Assembly: GCA_022749755.1 (NCBI GenBank)
Contig: CM040448.1
Coordinates: 14,382,481-14,446,480 of the forward strand
Length of the DNA stretch: 64,000 nt
Source: Azadirachta indica
Taxonomy: Eukaryota; Streptophyta; Magnoliopsida; Sapindales; Meliaceae
Reading direction: 5' to 3'
In this document: one piece after another, positions 11,550 to 23,603 of the stretch
Position numbering within the stretch: the stretch's first letter is position 1
Layout: each line of letters starts with the position of its first letter
The notes under the pieces: model-generated
What the model saw: only the letters and a program-made list of their open reading frames with translations
What the model was told of the DNA's origin: nothing
Database searches by the model: none
Position numbers and translations under genes: made by a program

Positions 11550-12610
11550 CAGAGACTCTGAATCCCAAGATCGAAATTGGTAGCACAAGCCAACAATAAT
11601 GCTCTTGTATGTGATCATCAAACTATTGTGCTATATATATATATATATATAAACTGCCTTGATGTGATATAACAAGCTTTCTCAGTGAATGCAGTGGGTT
11701 GAGAACAATAAAGAAAGAATTAAGGAAATGTTTGATGAGGTTGAACTCTCTGTTTCATCCTATGACACTGCTTGGGTAGCTATGGTGCCCACTCCATGAC
11801 GGTGCTGGGGGTCTTCCTAATCGTTCTTCCCGGTTGGTTAAGGGTTAAGGACGCAGTCTCATGTGCGTTAATTGGCATGTGTGCTTGCACAGAAGCGATG
11901 GGAAATTGGGGAGGAACAGATGAACACGGGTATTTTCTCATTTCTTGCTTTGCAAGTTTCCATCCATTACTGTAATCTAGATAAATGTTGTCCCCCTTCA
12001 AGCAGGCATCCAATTTATCAAATCAAATTTCGGTTTAGATGCTGATGAGAAGCAACGAAAACCTATTGGATTTGATATAGTATTCCACGGTATGATTGCA
12101 TATGCAAAAAGATTTGAATCAACCTCCCCCTCTGAGATCGACAGATATGGGAGGCTTAATTTGCTTCAGAGGAAGCATTCAGAACTTAGAAGGTAAATAT
12201 TGACTTAATAGCGCTTAATTTGGTATTTAAGTTTTGCCTGTGCATGCTTCAATTTCTGTGTCCTGCTTTCTTTGTATGTATAGAACAAATTTGGAGGGCA
12301 AGAAAGAGTACATAGGTAGCGTATGTTTTGCAGGACTGGGAAATGGTGATGATATATATATATATATATCTGACAAAGAATATGATTGTTGTGTTCAATT
12401 CACCATCCACGACAGCTCCAAAATGATTGTTGTTGTCTTCATTAATTTTACCTCCTCTGATGACTACTAAAGAAACTCTTTCTCATTCATTTAGCGTATG
12501 ACGTTAATGCAGCTTGCCGGGGGTTTCACCTTCACATTCACACTTCTCTTTGCAGTTGAAGAATTAACGTGGTCAAACAAGTGAATTTACGATCCTGTTT
12601 CCGTTAATGA
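11550..12610 (+). pseudogene. Ent-kaurene synthase-like pseudogene 2 (internally deleted)
   Basis: A short KSL relic. An exon-2 remnant lies at about 11550-11606. Exon 3 starts at 11695 with [20 protein letters not shown] but lacks about 75 bases after VAMVP and carries further indels. Exon 4 is at 12006-12192 with frameshifts. A mutated exon 5 starts at about 12284 and is disrupted by an AT microsatellite at about 12350-12369. After about 12480 the sequence jumps to the last bases of exon 14 (about 12555-12610), which read KQ-IYDPVSVN in broken form. Exons 6-13, including the DDFFD region, are gone. Residues and the 3' flank are closest to KSL-3 and pseudogene 1. Confidence 0.85.
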
Positions 12611-14103
12611 ATATATAAATCAGCTAGCAATGATTTATTAGTTGCAACATTAATATCTGTTGTGTTTTTAGCTAGGTAGGTTACACAGGTCAGGTAAGCA
12701 TGTTTTGTTCTGTTTCTCTCTTTCTTTTTATACTTCGGCTTCGACAAGTTGAATAAGCTGAAAGGCTTGATTATGTGTGTGTATGCATTAAAACGAAGAA
12801 TTAATGTACAAAATCTTATTCCAATAAATTCTGGGTCCAAAAGAGCAAATTATACCAAACAGAGTCCAAATTTGTTTCTCATTTGACACAACTGGCATAC
12901 ATATATATGTGCGTGTGTATAAAACGGACCGGTTGATTGCAATTAAAAAAAAATGATGGTCTGTTTGAAATTAAGGCGATAAAATTTTGAAGTTATTATT
13001 ATTTTTTTAATGAAATCATGTTAACTACATGTAAAAAATATAAAAAAAAGAGTGATTTTTATTATAAGTTAATATTTATTAAATATTTTATCTCTCATAC
13101 TTTTAAATGGGTAAATGAACATACTAAATATAATTAATAAACCGTCCAGATCATAATAACACGTGCCATGGAAATGTAAGCAAATCAATAGTAAGCCATG
13201 CAAAAGTCAAAACGATCAATATTCACTGTAACATTCGTCATTCGTTTTGAAGTATTCAAAAACTACTTTTCAAAAGCATTAACGACAATTTTTTTTTATT
13301 TTTATTTTTATTGTCAACTAAATCGGTTCGTCATACTTTAAGATATGATAGACTGATCTATTATTAATTGTTATTGGAAGTTAATTTCTAAAGAGACGAA
13401 GATTTCTCTTGCATAGAAATGCAAGTAATTGCTTAGTCAAAATATTAATTCATTTTTTATTGGTGCTCTGTTCAAAATAGTAATACATAAAGAAAGTTAA
13501 GTTGAAATTTTAAGTCAGAATTTTAAGTTCTTATATCACAATTTTGCGTAAAAATTTTAATTTTGTATTATTAATTATTTTGAAAGTGCTGTTTTGATAT
13601 ATGAAATTATTATCACTATCACTTACGTATTTCATATGATTTATTTATTTTAATTCTTGTAGCTATGTGGCGGCGGCCATATTGTCAACAAAATTATTGT
13701 TAATATATTTCTGAAGTAGTAGGTTGATGTTAGACTAATTGTATTGTATGTGTACATACAGAAATTCAACTTGGGCAAAATTTTCATTGTTTAATGATAA
13801 AAAGATTCAAAGACAAACAATTTTTTTAATTTATTAATCATGAATTAATAGAAGAAGAAATGCAACTAAAGCAACCGCTGAACTGCTGACTTTTTGTTTC
13901 GTTAATTATGTATATATGTAGGCGTAGTTGTCACTTAATGAGTGCATACATGCATTTCTCACTAATTCCACTAGTTAATTACTTATATACTAAATACTTT
14001 TTTTATTTTTTTTTTCTTTGCAGTGTTTTGTAAGCATTCTTTTAGTCTTCGTTTCTGATATCAGATTCCTTTTTAACCTCAATAGTCAACAGTCAGTAGT
14101 CAA
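12611..14103. other. Spacer upstream of KSL-3
   Basis: AT-rich DNA. About 12611-12800 resembles the KSL 3' UTR, and about 13200-13870 holds two diverged pieces of the duplicated upstream block that also precedes copies 1 and 2. I see no gene. Confidence 0.55.
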
Positions 14104-14110
14104 TATAAAT
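14104..14110 (+). promoter_or_regulatory. TATA box of KSL-3
   Basis: TATAAAT lies 56 bases before the ATG at 14166 and is followed by TACTACTTCACTTGT, as it is upstream of pseudogene 1. Position and conservation between copies support a core promoter. Confidence 0.65.
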
Positions 14111-14165
14111 AACGATATACTACTTCACTTGTGATATATCATCAGCTCAATTTACCAACTGCAAC

Positions 14166-16675
14166 ATGGCTCTCTCTCACTCCCACAGTCTTGGTAGCTC
14201 TTCTCCTACCTCTGCTGCTCTCTCAGGTTAATTCCCTCTCTCTCTCTCCCTTTCTCTGTTTCCTTCTACTTTCTTTTTCATATAATTCTGCTAGTTTTAT
14301 ATTCTTTTTCTTAAAAAAAGTACTTCATATATATATATATGTATATGTTCTGGTGCTTTTACGTTGAGTTGGCGGGAGAGTAACCACTTTAGGGGCGAAT
14401 TGATGTCTTACAATAAATTGGGAAATATTTTGAAGATTATTAAAATTAATTGGGCGTAAACTGAAATTAACACAAAAAAAAAAAATGGTTGGTCGCGTAT
14501 GCTTTATTTCTGATGAGTGCAAATATTATTGCTTTTTTTCACTCTGCATCAAAAAAGCTACCGTGAATTTATGTAGCATATTATGTTTGGAATCTCTTTT
14601 GACTTTACTTTTGTGAAGCAGAAACTCTGAATCCCAGAACAAAATTGGCAACACAACTCAACAATAATGTTCTGGTATGTTGTGATGCAGCTATTGTGTT
14701 TTGTATCTATAATACAGAGTATGAATAAACTGTATTGGTGTAATGTAACATGCTTTTCTCAATGAATGCAGTGGGTTGAAAACACTAAAGAAAGAATTAA
14801 GGAAATGTTTGATAAGGTTGAACTCTCTGTTTCTTCATATGACACTGCTTGGGTAGCTATGGTGCCGTCTCCAGAATCCCCGAAGGCACCTTGTTTTCCG
14901 CAGTGTGTAAATTGGTTGTTGGATAATCAACTCCATGACGGTTCTTGGGGTCTTCCTAATCGACCATCCTGGTTGGTTAAGGATGCGGTATCATGTACCT
15001 TGGCAAGTGTTCTTGCATTGAAGCGGTGGGGAATTGGCGAAGAACACATGAACAAGGGTATTTTTCATTTCTTGCTTTGCAAGTTTTCTCTAATTGATAT
15101 AATCTAGACAAATTGGTATAATCCAGATAACTGCTGTTCATCTTGTTGCAGGCATCCAATTTATCAAGTCAAATTTCTCTTCAGTTAGTGATGAGATGCA
15201 ACAAACACCTATTGGGTTTGACATAATATTTCCTGGTATGATTGAATATGCAAAAGATTTGAATTTGAACCTCTCTCTGAGATCGGAAAACATAGATGAT
15301 TTGCTTCAGAGGAGACATTCAGAAATAAGAAGGTAAATGGTCTCTTATTAGTATTTTGATATGAAGTTCTGCCTGTCCTTCAACTTCTGTTGTCCTCTTT
15401 TCTTGTGTACAGAAATAACTTGGAGGGAAAGAAAGAATACTTAGCTTATGTTTCGGAAGGAATAGGGAAATTGCAGGATTGGGAGATGGTGATGAAATAT
15501 CAGAGAAAGAATGGTTCGCTGTTTAATTCACCATCTACCACAGCTGCTGCGCTCACTCACCTTCAAAATGATGGTTGTCTTCATTACCTCCGCTCAACAC
15601 TAGAGAAGTTTGTCGATGCAGGTTCTCACATTTGCATTACTCCTTAATACTCTATGCGTTTTCTTACATCTCTTTAATGCTGAATCCTTTGTTTCAAAAT
15701 TGATACTTCCAGTTCCGACTACTTATCCTCTGGACATACATGTTCAACTTTTCATGATTGAGAGTCTTCAGAGTTTGGGGATTGATCGTCATTTTAGGAC
15801 CGAAATCAACAGAGTATTGGATGAAACATACAGGTAATTCTCCATTCATTTCTATATGATAGGTCTCATTTGTTGAAAGGACTGACATTAATGAACAATC
15901 AGATGCTGGCTGAGGGGGGAGGAAGAAATATTTTTGGACCCTGCAACTTGTGCAATGGCATTTCGTTTATTGCGAGTTAGCGGTTATGATGTGTCTTCAG
16001 GTATTATGTTGTTAAGGAGATATAATTTTTTTATCTTCTTGATTGTTGGCACAAAGTTTACCTAATAATCACATTGTGCAGATGCATTAAATCAATTTTC
16101 TGAAAAAGATCAATTCCTCAATTCACTTCATGGATATACTAAGGACATTCGGGCAGTCCTAGAGTTATATAAGGCTTCACAAATTATATATCCAGACGAA
16201 CCAGTTCTAGAGAAGCAAAACTTATGGACTAGTAAATTCCTGAAGGAGGAATTATCCAGTGGTTCAATTCAATCTAGCAGACAGGAGGTATTTTACAATG
16301 TTTTGATGTTAATTAAACCCCTTGACAAAACTATTGAAATCAGTACTTTATCGTTTCAGGTGGAAGATATGGTTAACTTTCCCTACCATGCAACAATGGA
16401 ACGTCTAGCACAGAGGAGATATTTGAATCATTATAATGGAGATAATTTAAGGATTTTAAAGACTTCATACCGGTACAATTTTAGCAGCTTTAGTTCTTTC
16501 ATCTTCAAGAGAGATGCTAATCAGCACTGCATGGTAGCATTGCTTACTTGCTTGTTTGTCTGTTCTAGATCTCCAAATGTTGGCAACGAATACTTTCAAA
16601 AACTAGCTGTGCATGACTTCAACCTTTGCCAATCAATATTCCCTGAAGAATTTGAAGCTCTTGATAGGTGCGTAA

Positions 16676-16707
<32 letters not shown>

Positions 16708-18007
16708 TCTTTTGAACCCCATGCTTTGATATATTTGTTCAGGACAATGATGGTTATCGCTTCTATAACTGTTATGTAATTATCTCCTCCAATTGAAGCA
16801 GGTGGGTTGTTGAGTATAGAATGGATAAGCTAAAATTTGCCAGGCAGAAACAAGCCTTTGTTTACTTTTCGGTAGCAGCCAATGTCTTCTCTCCTGAATT
16901 ATCGGATTGTCGCATGACATGGGCCAAAAGTGCTTACCTTACAACTGTAGTTGATGACTTCTTTGATTATGGAGGTTCTTATGAGGAACTGGAAAACCTT
17001 GTGCAGTTGTTTGAGAAGTATGTTCTTTCCTTCCTTCCCTTTTCAATTTTCTTTTTATTGAACCTCTTTTTCTTCATGAAAACTTAGAAATAATGAGAAA
17101 TGTTTCCCAGGTGGAATGAGCCGGAAGGCATTAGTTACTATTCCGAAGACGTTGAGATCTTATTTTTAGGCATTCGTGATCATATTTATGAGATAAGAGA
17201 AAAGGCCTTGAAGTTGCATGGACGTGATGTGACAAGTCACCTTGTTGAGATTGTGAGACAAAAGCTTTTCTCCTTTCATCATAATTTTGTTCATTTCTAT
17301 CAGGATTTCGGCATTTCTGTTTCTTCCATTTTGAAACTACTCACAATGTTCATATATGGCACTCTCCCTTTCTTTTATTTGCAGTGGTTGAATACATTGA
17401 AGTCAGAATTGATAGAAGCTAAGTGGTTCAGAAACAACTACCTTCCGGATATCGATGAATATATGGAGAATGCATATGTATCAATGGCCTTGGGACCGAT
17501 AGTCCTCTTTGCTCTCTATTTTGTTGGACCTAAGCTTTCTGAGGAAGCCGTCAGGAGTTCGGAATTTCATAATCTGTACAAGCTTACAAGCACTTGTGTG
17601 CGTCTACTCAATGATTCCCGAACTGTTCAGGTAGATGCTCTCATTTATTTTCTTTGTTGATATGACGGTCTTGGATTTACTAAATGGCAACGACTGTGCT
17701 GCAGAAGGAATCCGAAGAAGGGAAACTAAATTCTGTATCATTGCGAATGGTCCACAGCAATGGTGCTATGACAGAAGAAGAGGCCTTCAAAAAGGTTTGC
17801 AGTATTATTGACAGCAAAAGAAGAGAGCTGCTGAAGCTTGTGCTGCAAGAAAAGGGAAGCATAGTTCCGAAAGCTTGCAGGGATTTGTTCTGGAAAACAA
17901 TCAAAATAGCAAGCCTTACTTACATTAGCACCGATGGGTTCACTACAGAAAAGATGAAAGATGCGATCAAAGAAGTGATTTACGATCCCATTTCTGTTAA
18001 CAAATAG
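14166..18007 (+). CDS. KSL: Ent-kaurene synthase-like diterpene synthase, copy KSL-3 (intact)
   Basis: Fourteen exons: 14166-14226, 14622-14674, 14772-15057, 15152-15332, 15413-15621, 15713-15833, 15903-16000, 16082-16287, 16360-16472, 16569-16667, 16802-17017, 17111-17252, 17385-17630, 17705-18007. All introns are GT-AG and the product is 777 residues. The leader ([14 protein letters not shown]) is Ser-rich, consistent with plastid import. [14 protein letters not shown] near residue 60 and the rest of the gamma/beta region follow plant kaurene synthase. The class II DXDD is absent ([13 protein letters not shown] at that place). DDFFD is at 527-531, and the second metal motif reads [11 protein letters not shown]. 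Family knowledge: such enzymes ionise and cyclise ent-copalyl or related diphosphates in plastids to kaurene or other diterpenes. [13 protein letters not shown] differs from the GPIVLP seen in typical kaurene synthases, so the product may not be kaurene (inference). This is the only intact member of its subfamily here. Confidence 0.93.
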
Positions 18008-18236
18008 CAAGTAGATGCAGGAAAGATCAAAATGAGTAATGTCAATATTATTTGTTGCCAGCGTCTACTGTGAACTTATGTTTTCAGGCATGTGTTTCAA
18101 CTTTTCTGCTTCTTGCCTTTTTATGCTGTGTATTGTATGTACGAAGCTCAATAAGCTGGAGTCCTGATTTTCTACTGTTGGGGATTGTTGGAACATTGCT
18201 GTTTGTATTCGTAGAAATGAAGCAATATGTTAAATC

Positions 18237-18242
18237 AATAAA
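18237..18242 (+). terminator. Polyadenylation signal of KSL-3
   Basis: AATAAA lies about 230 bases after the KSL-3 stop, within a 3' UTR that is homologous to that of pseudogene 1. It is a likely near-upstream poly(A) element. Confidence 0.45.
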
Positions 18243-18360
18243 TATATATTCTGGCAACGGCTGATTTCTGTCAAAGTGATATTATTATTTTTATGAGTTG
18301 GAATTTTGGTGAGCTCATGAATTGAAGTGATATACATGCGTTCTTATCCCTACCCGTTTA

Positions 18361-18701
18361 AGCAAAAATGGCAGCACAACCAAGGCAGAAAATATACCCT
18401 AAGGAATGAAGCTCACTTAAGCATTCCATATATATATATATAACTAAATTTTCTAAAGCTTACTTAAGCATTCCATATATATTATATTTATGGTTTTTCA
18501 TAAAGAAAAAACAAACAAACATTGCACACATAATTAATCGATTTAACTTTATGTAGGAGGAATCGATATGTCTTCTGATTTCCACCCAACCAAACTATTT
18601 CTTTCTGTCTTTCTACAATCTTAAGTCTCTGTCTCTGTCTTCGTTTACACCCAAAACAAACTGATATTAGTGTACTTGACTGAATCTCAGCTTACATTCA
18701 A
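18361..18701 (+). promoter_or_regulatory. Upstream region of KSL-4
   Basis: This shares clear similarity with 23270-23600 upstream of KSL-5: a GGCAGCACAACCAA string, a CTTACTTAA(G/A) string, a GAATC-rich stretch and a shared GATGTTAGTGT / GATATTAGTGT run just before the ATG. It does not resemble the upstream block of copies 1-3. No unambiguous TATA box could be assigned; short TATATATA runs are present. Confidence 0.55.
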
Positions 18702-21700
18702 ATGATACTCTGCAATTCCATGGCATTTTCTCAACCTCACAATCTTGGCAACTCTTGTCCCTCTCCTCTGTCAGGTATTCTCTCTCCCTTTCTGTGCAAG
18801 TTTTTGTAGATTTTATCTGCTTTTCAATCTTTGTTTTGTATTTCTTTTTCCTTGTTCATATTATGAATGATGATCCAAACATATGGTTGAATGCTTTCTT
18901 GAAGTTCTTGTTCTAGCGTTTAGTCATTTTGGATAAATGGGTTTTGTTTGCGATTGAGGATGAATTTGTAAACTTTTTCATGAATGTAAATGTCAAAACT
19001 TATTTTTCTGTGTCAAGCTATTGTGAATTGCCATTCTGTATTTATTATTATCTAAATGCAAGTTGATCCTTGATTTACATCGAGTTTGATTTTTATTTTT
19101 ACCCAATTTATTACTGTAGAATATGTAAATATTTCATTGTAAGCGTCTCCTACTTTCATTTTTTATGAAGCAGTTACTGTGAATCATGGATCAAAATTGG
19201 GTACAGAAGCCACCACGGGTAATCTGGTACCTGAAATCCACCTACGTACTACTTTTTCTTTTTGTTTTAACTTTTCTTATTTTTGGTTTATGAATTAAAG
19301 GATGAGTACTTTATTGATAAAATCATTGTTCTGAATACATGTAGTGCTTTGAGAGGACTAAAGAAAGAATTAAGAAAATGTTTGATAAGATTGAACTGTC
19401 TATTTCTTCATACGACACTGCCTGGGTAGCAATGGTCCCGTCTCCGGATTCGCCACAAGCCCCTTGTTTTCCACAGTGCATAAATTGGCTACTAGAGAAT
19501 CAACTTGATGATGGTTCTTGGGGTCTTCCTAATCGCCCTTCATGTTTGGTTAAGGATGCTGTCTCGTGTACTTTAGCATCTGTGCTTGCGTTGAAGCGAT
19601 GGGGTATTGGTGAAGAACATATGAACAAAGGTACTTTTCATTTTGTTTGTTTCTTTTCTCTTTTTCATTCATTACCGTCAGCTAAGATAGATATTGTCCC
19701 TATTGTTACAGGCATTCAATTTATCAAGTCAAATTTCAATTCACTTACTGATGAGAATCAAAAGACTCCAATTGGATTTGATATAATATTTCCTGGAATG
19801 ATTGAATATTCCCGAGAATTAAATTTAAACCTCCCTCTGAGATCCACAGATATAAATTCCATGCTTGAGAGGAGACATTTAGAGCTTAAAAGGTTAACAA
19901 TTCTTTCCAACAATATTTTTTAATTTTCATTTGTGATTTCGAAAATGAGTGTACCATTTTCATATGATGAATGATGAATTAACTCTGAAATAGACCTCAG
20001 TAAGCTCAACCTTAGTGTCTATATTCTGTTGGTACAGAGAATACTCGGCAGGAAGGAAAGAATACCTGGCATATGTTTCAGAAGGAATTGGAAAAGTACA
20101 AGATTTGGAAATGGTCATGAAATATCAAAGAAAGAATGGTTCATTGTTCAATTCACCATCTACCACAGCTGCTGCTCTTACTCACCTTCACAATGCCGGT
20201 TGTCATCATTACCTCCGTTCGCTCTTAGACAAGTTTGGGGATGCAGGTTCTCCCATTTGGATGACTCTTTTGAAGTTTCATGTATTTTATTATATCTGCT
20301 TATGACAATTTTTTTTTTTTCGTTTATATTTGACACTTTCAGTTCCAACCATCTATCCTTTGGACAAATATGTTCATCTTTTTATGGTGGAGACAATTGA
20401 AAGCTTGGGAATTGATCGACACTTCACAGAAGAAATCAGATCGGTATTGGATGAAACATACAGGTAATTTTCCATTTGTTGGTATCAACAGCTGCTATTA
20501 GCTCAAAACTGTGGAGAACAAACATCATAACTATAATAAATTAATCGTTATATTGAGGTTTCATATGAGTTTATGGACTGTGATATATTATCAAACAGAT
20601 GTTGGCTGAAACTGGAGGAAGAGATATCTGTAGATCCTGCTACTTGTGCAATGGCATTTCGGTTGTTGCGTGTTAACGGTTATGATGTCCCTTCAGGTAT
20701 ATGTTTCTAACAAGATTTGATTTTTGAATACATTCGGGATATTTATTGGTTTTATCAGTGAGAGATTACTTAATAATCTGGTGGTGCAGATCCTTTAACT
20801 CAATTTGCCGAAGAAAATCAATTCTTCAATTCACTCAAAGGGTATATGAAGGACATCGATGCTCTCCTAGAGTTGCATAGGGCTTCACAGATAATGATAT
20901 ATCCAGATGAATTTTTTCTTGAGAAGCAAAATTTATGGACTTGTCATTTCCTAAAGCAGGAGTTGTCCAGTGGTTCAATTCATTCAGATAGACTCAGTCA
21001 AAATGTTAGCAAACAGGTAATTTCTTCTGATATATATGTCCAAGCAATTTTTACTTTTATTAATGGAATTACTGTTTCAGGCGGAAGATGCACTTCAGTT
21101 TCCCTACCATGCAAGTTTGGAACGTTTAGCACACAGGAGAAATATAGAGCTTTACAGAGGAGATAACATAAGGATTTCAAAGACTTCATATTGGTAAAAC
21201 TCTACTAGTTTAGTTCTTAGTCCTCCAAAATACTGAGTATGCATGCATGGGTAGCATCAGTGAATTTCTTTCTTTTTCATTGTCTTCGATGCTAGCTGCT
21301 TAAACATTGGCAACGAATTCTTCCGAAAACTAGCAGTGGATGACTTTAACATTTGCCAATCAATCCATCGTGAAGAACTAAAACAACTTGAAAGGTGCAT
21401 ATATCTGTCATTTTTATGATCACCAAAGAGATCAAGGTCAACTGTTAATGATCGTCATATGATCAGGTGGGTTGTAGAGCAAAGATTGGACAAGCTAACA
21501 TTTGCCAAGCAAAAGCAGGCGTACTGTTACTTCTCCGTGGCAGCTACCCTCTTCCCTCCGGAATTCTCTGATGCTCGCATGTCATGGGCCAAAAATTCTG
21601 TGCTTACAACTGTTGTTGATGACTTTTTTGACCTCAGAGGCTCTGATGAAGAACTCGTAAACCTCATGGAATTGCTCGAGAAGTATATCCTTTCTGTTTC

Positions 21701-22623
21701 CTTTCTCTGTTTACTTAGCCTTCTCTGATCAAAATTGAGAATTTAATAAAGAAAATGAACCCCAGGTGGGATATACAAGAAGGCACAAAGTTTGTTTCCG
21801 AAGAAGTTGAAATCTTATTTTCAGCACTTCACTGCACTATTTGTGAGCTTGGAGAAAAGACATTTGCATGGCAAGGACGTAATACGACAAGTCACATTGT
21901 TGAAGTTGTGAGATAAACTTCTTATTCCTGTCTCTCGTTTTATATAAATTAATATTGCTAACTTGTTCAGCCTTTCTCTTCTTGCAGTGGTTGACTTTGT
22001 TGAAGTCAATGTTCCAGGAAACAGAGTGGTTGAGAAACAAGTCAGTTCCAACAATGGATGAATATATGAGAAATGGATACGTATCATTTGCCTTGGGACC
22101 AATATTGTTCCCAGCTGTCTATTTTCTCGGGCCTAAGCTATCAGAGGAGATTGTTAGAAGTCCTGAATACAATACTCTATATAAGCTTGTCAGCATTTGT
22201 GGACGTCTGCTCAATGATTTTCGAGGTTTTGAGGTAAAATTCTTTATCAATCTCTTGTTTGATATGCTAGGATTGGTTCTATTTATTAAAATGGTTGCGG
22301 GCTGGCTATATATGTTGCAGAGGGAAGCCAAGATGGGGAAACTGAATGCTGTATCATTGCAAGTGATTCACAGTAATGGTGTTGTTACAGAAGAAAAGGC
22401 CATTGAAAATATCAAATGTGTTATTGACAACAGTAGGAGAGAGTTACTGAGATTAGTTTTGCAGGAAAAAGGTAGCATAGTTCCAAAAGCTTGCAAGGAA
22501 TTGATTTGGAAAATGAGCAAAGTGTTGCAGCTGTTCTACATGAACACTGATGGATTTACTTCAAATGTTGAGATGCTCAAGTCTATCAGTGAAGTGATCT
22601 TTGATCCCATTGTTGATAAATAA
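18702..22623 (+). CDS. KSL: Ent-kaurene synthase-like diterpene synthase, copy KSL-4 (intact)
   Basis: Fourteen exons: 18702-18774, 19174-19226, 19345-19630, 19712-19892, 20038-20246, 20343-20463, 20599-20696, 20790-21016, 21081-21193, 21296-21394, 21467-21682, 21766-21907, 21988-22233, 22321-22623; GT-AG throughout; 788 residues. The first ATG (18702) gives [12 protein letters not shown]; an in-frame ATG six codons on would align with KSL-3, and either may be used. The class II DXDD position reads DPAT. DDFFD follows LTTVV, and the second metal motif is [11 protein letters not shown]. Exon 8 is 21 bases longer than in KSL-3 and adds seven residues ([10 protein letters not shown] region). The [13 protein letters not shown] segment keeps the kaurene-synthase Ile and Pro but has Phe where Val is usual. 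Expected role: plastid class I diterpene synthase acting on a copalyl-type diphosphate. Exon lengths equal those of KSL-5 exactly. Confidence 0.93.
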
Positions 22624-23603
22624 ACAGTGAGTAGATGTCGCGTGAGATCAAAAATAAAATGTCAAAGTAGTGTCAGTTTCCATATTTGTTGTCCTATTTA
22701 TTTATTTTTAAGTTGAACATGAATCAATTTAGTATATATAAATGAAACAAATTAATAGTTAGATCAATATTAACAGTCAAGTAAAAATAAGAATTTGTTA
22801 AATATTTAAAAATATGTTCGAAATTTAAGTGTCGTAACTTTAAATCCACAACTAATATGAAATAGAATTAATAGTTGTGACTATATATAATAATAACTAT
22901 GAGATTTAAAGATGTAATACTTTTAACTAAAATATTAAAATTAATGCGAAGCACAGTCTCAAACGTACCTTTTAACCTATTCGTAAATGTGCCCATACAT
23001 GTTCCAGCACAAAATTTCGTATGCGCACACATTACCGTAATAATAATTTTAATAAGTTATATTATATCTATATATTTAAAATAAACTAAAATACTATTAA
23101 ATATACCAAAGTAAAGAAAATCAGAGTTTAATATACTGGTTTTTAAAAATTGTAATGTAAAAACAAAATAGAAAATTGTGTTTGATCAATTAAATCCATA
23201 AATAGAAAAATGTAACAAAAATATTAGGACTTATTATTAAAAAAAAAAAAAAATACATTATCATGCATAGTAAGCGGAAACGGCAGCACAACCAACGCCA
23301 GAAGAATGTGCCAAAAAATGTGAAGTGGAGCTTGAAATGCGAAGAAGAGAGGTGCTTACTTAAAACGTTCCATTTATGAGATTTTGAGAATGTCAATGCA
23401 TTAACGTTTCTTAATCATTATTGGTTTATTCTTAAATAGCATTTTCTGCAAGGAATCCAGGTGTCTCCTAATTTCCACTGCCAGCAATTATTCTGTCTGT
23501 AAGCATGTCTTTTGTCTGTACCTCTGTAGTCATAGATTCTCCTTAAAAACACAAAACTAACTGATGTTAGTGTGTACTTAGTCTGAATCCATCTCACTTT
23601 CAG
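22624..23603. other. Spacer between KSL-4 and KSL-5
   Basis: AT-rich to about 23260 with no gene or RNA that I can support. From about 23270 it matches the KSL-4 upstream region, so it is the KSL-5 promoter side. Confidence 0.6.

Noticed and set aside
6050..12610. Copies 1 and 2 as functional alternative-spliced KSL genes
   Set aside because: Stops, frameshifts, lost splice sites and large deletions hit many exons, so no plausible splicing pattern restores a complete enzyme.
16303..16779. Long plus-strand frame spanning introns 8-10 of KSL-3
   Set aside because: It reads through canonical GT and AG sites that are conserved in KSL-4 and KSL-5; the exons within it are already assigned.
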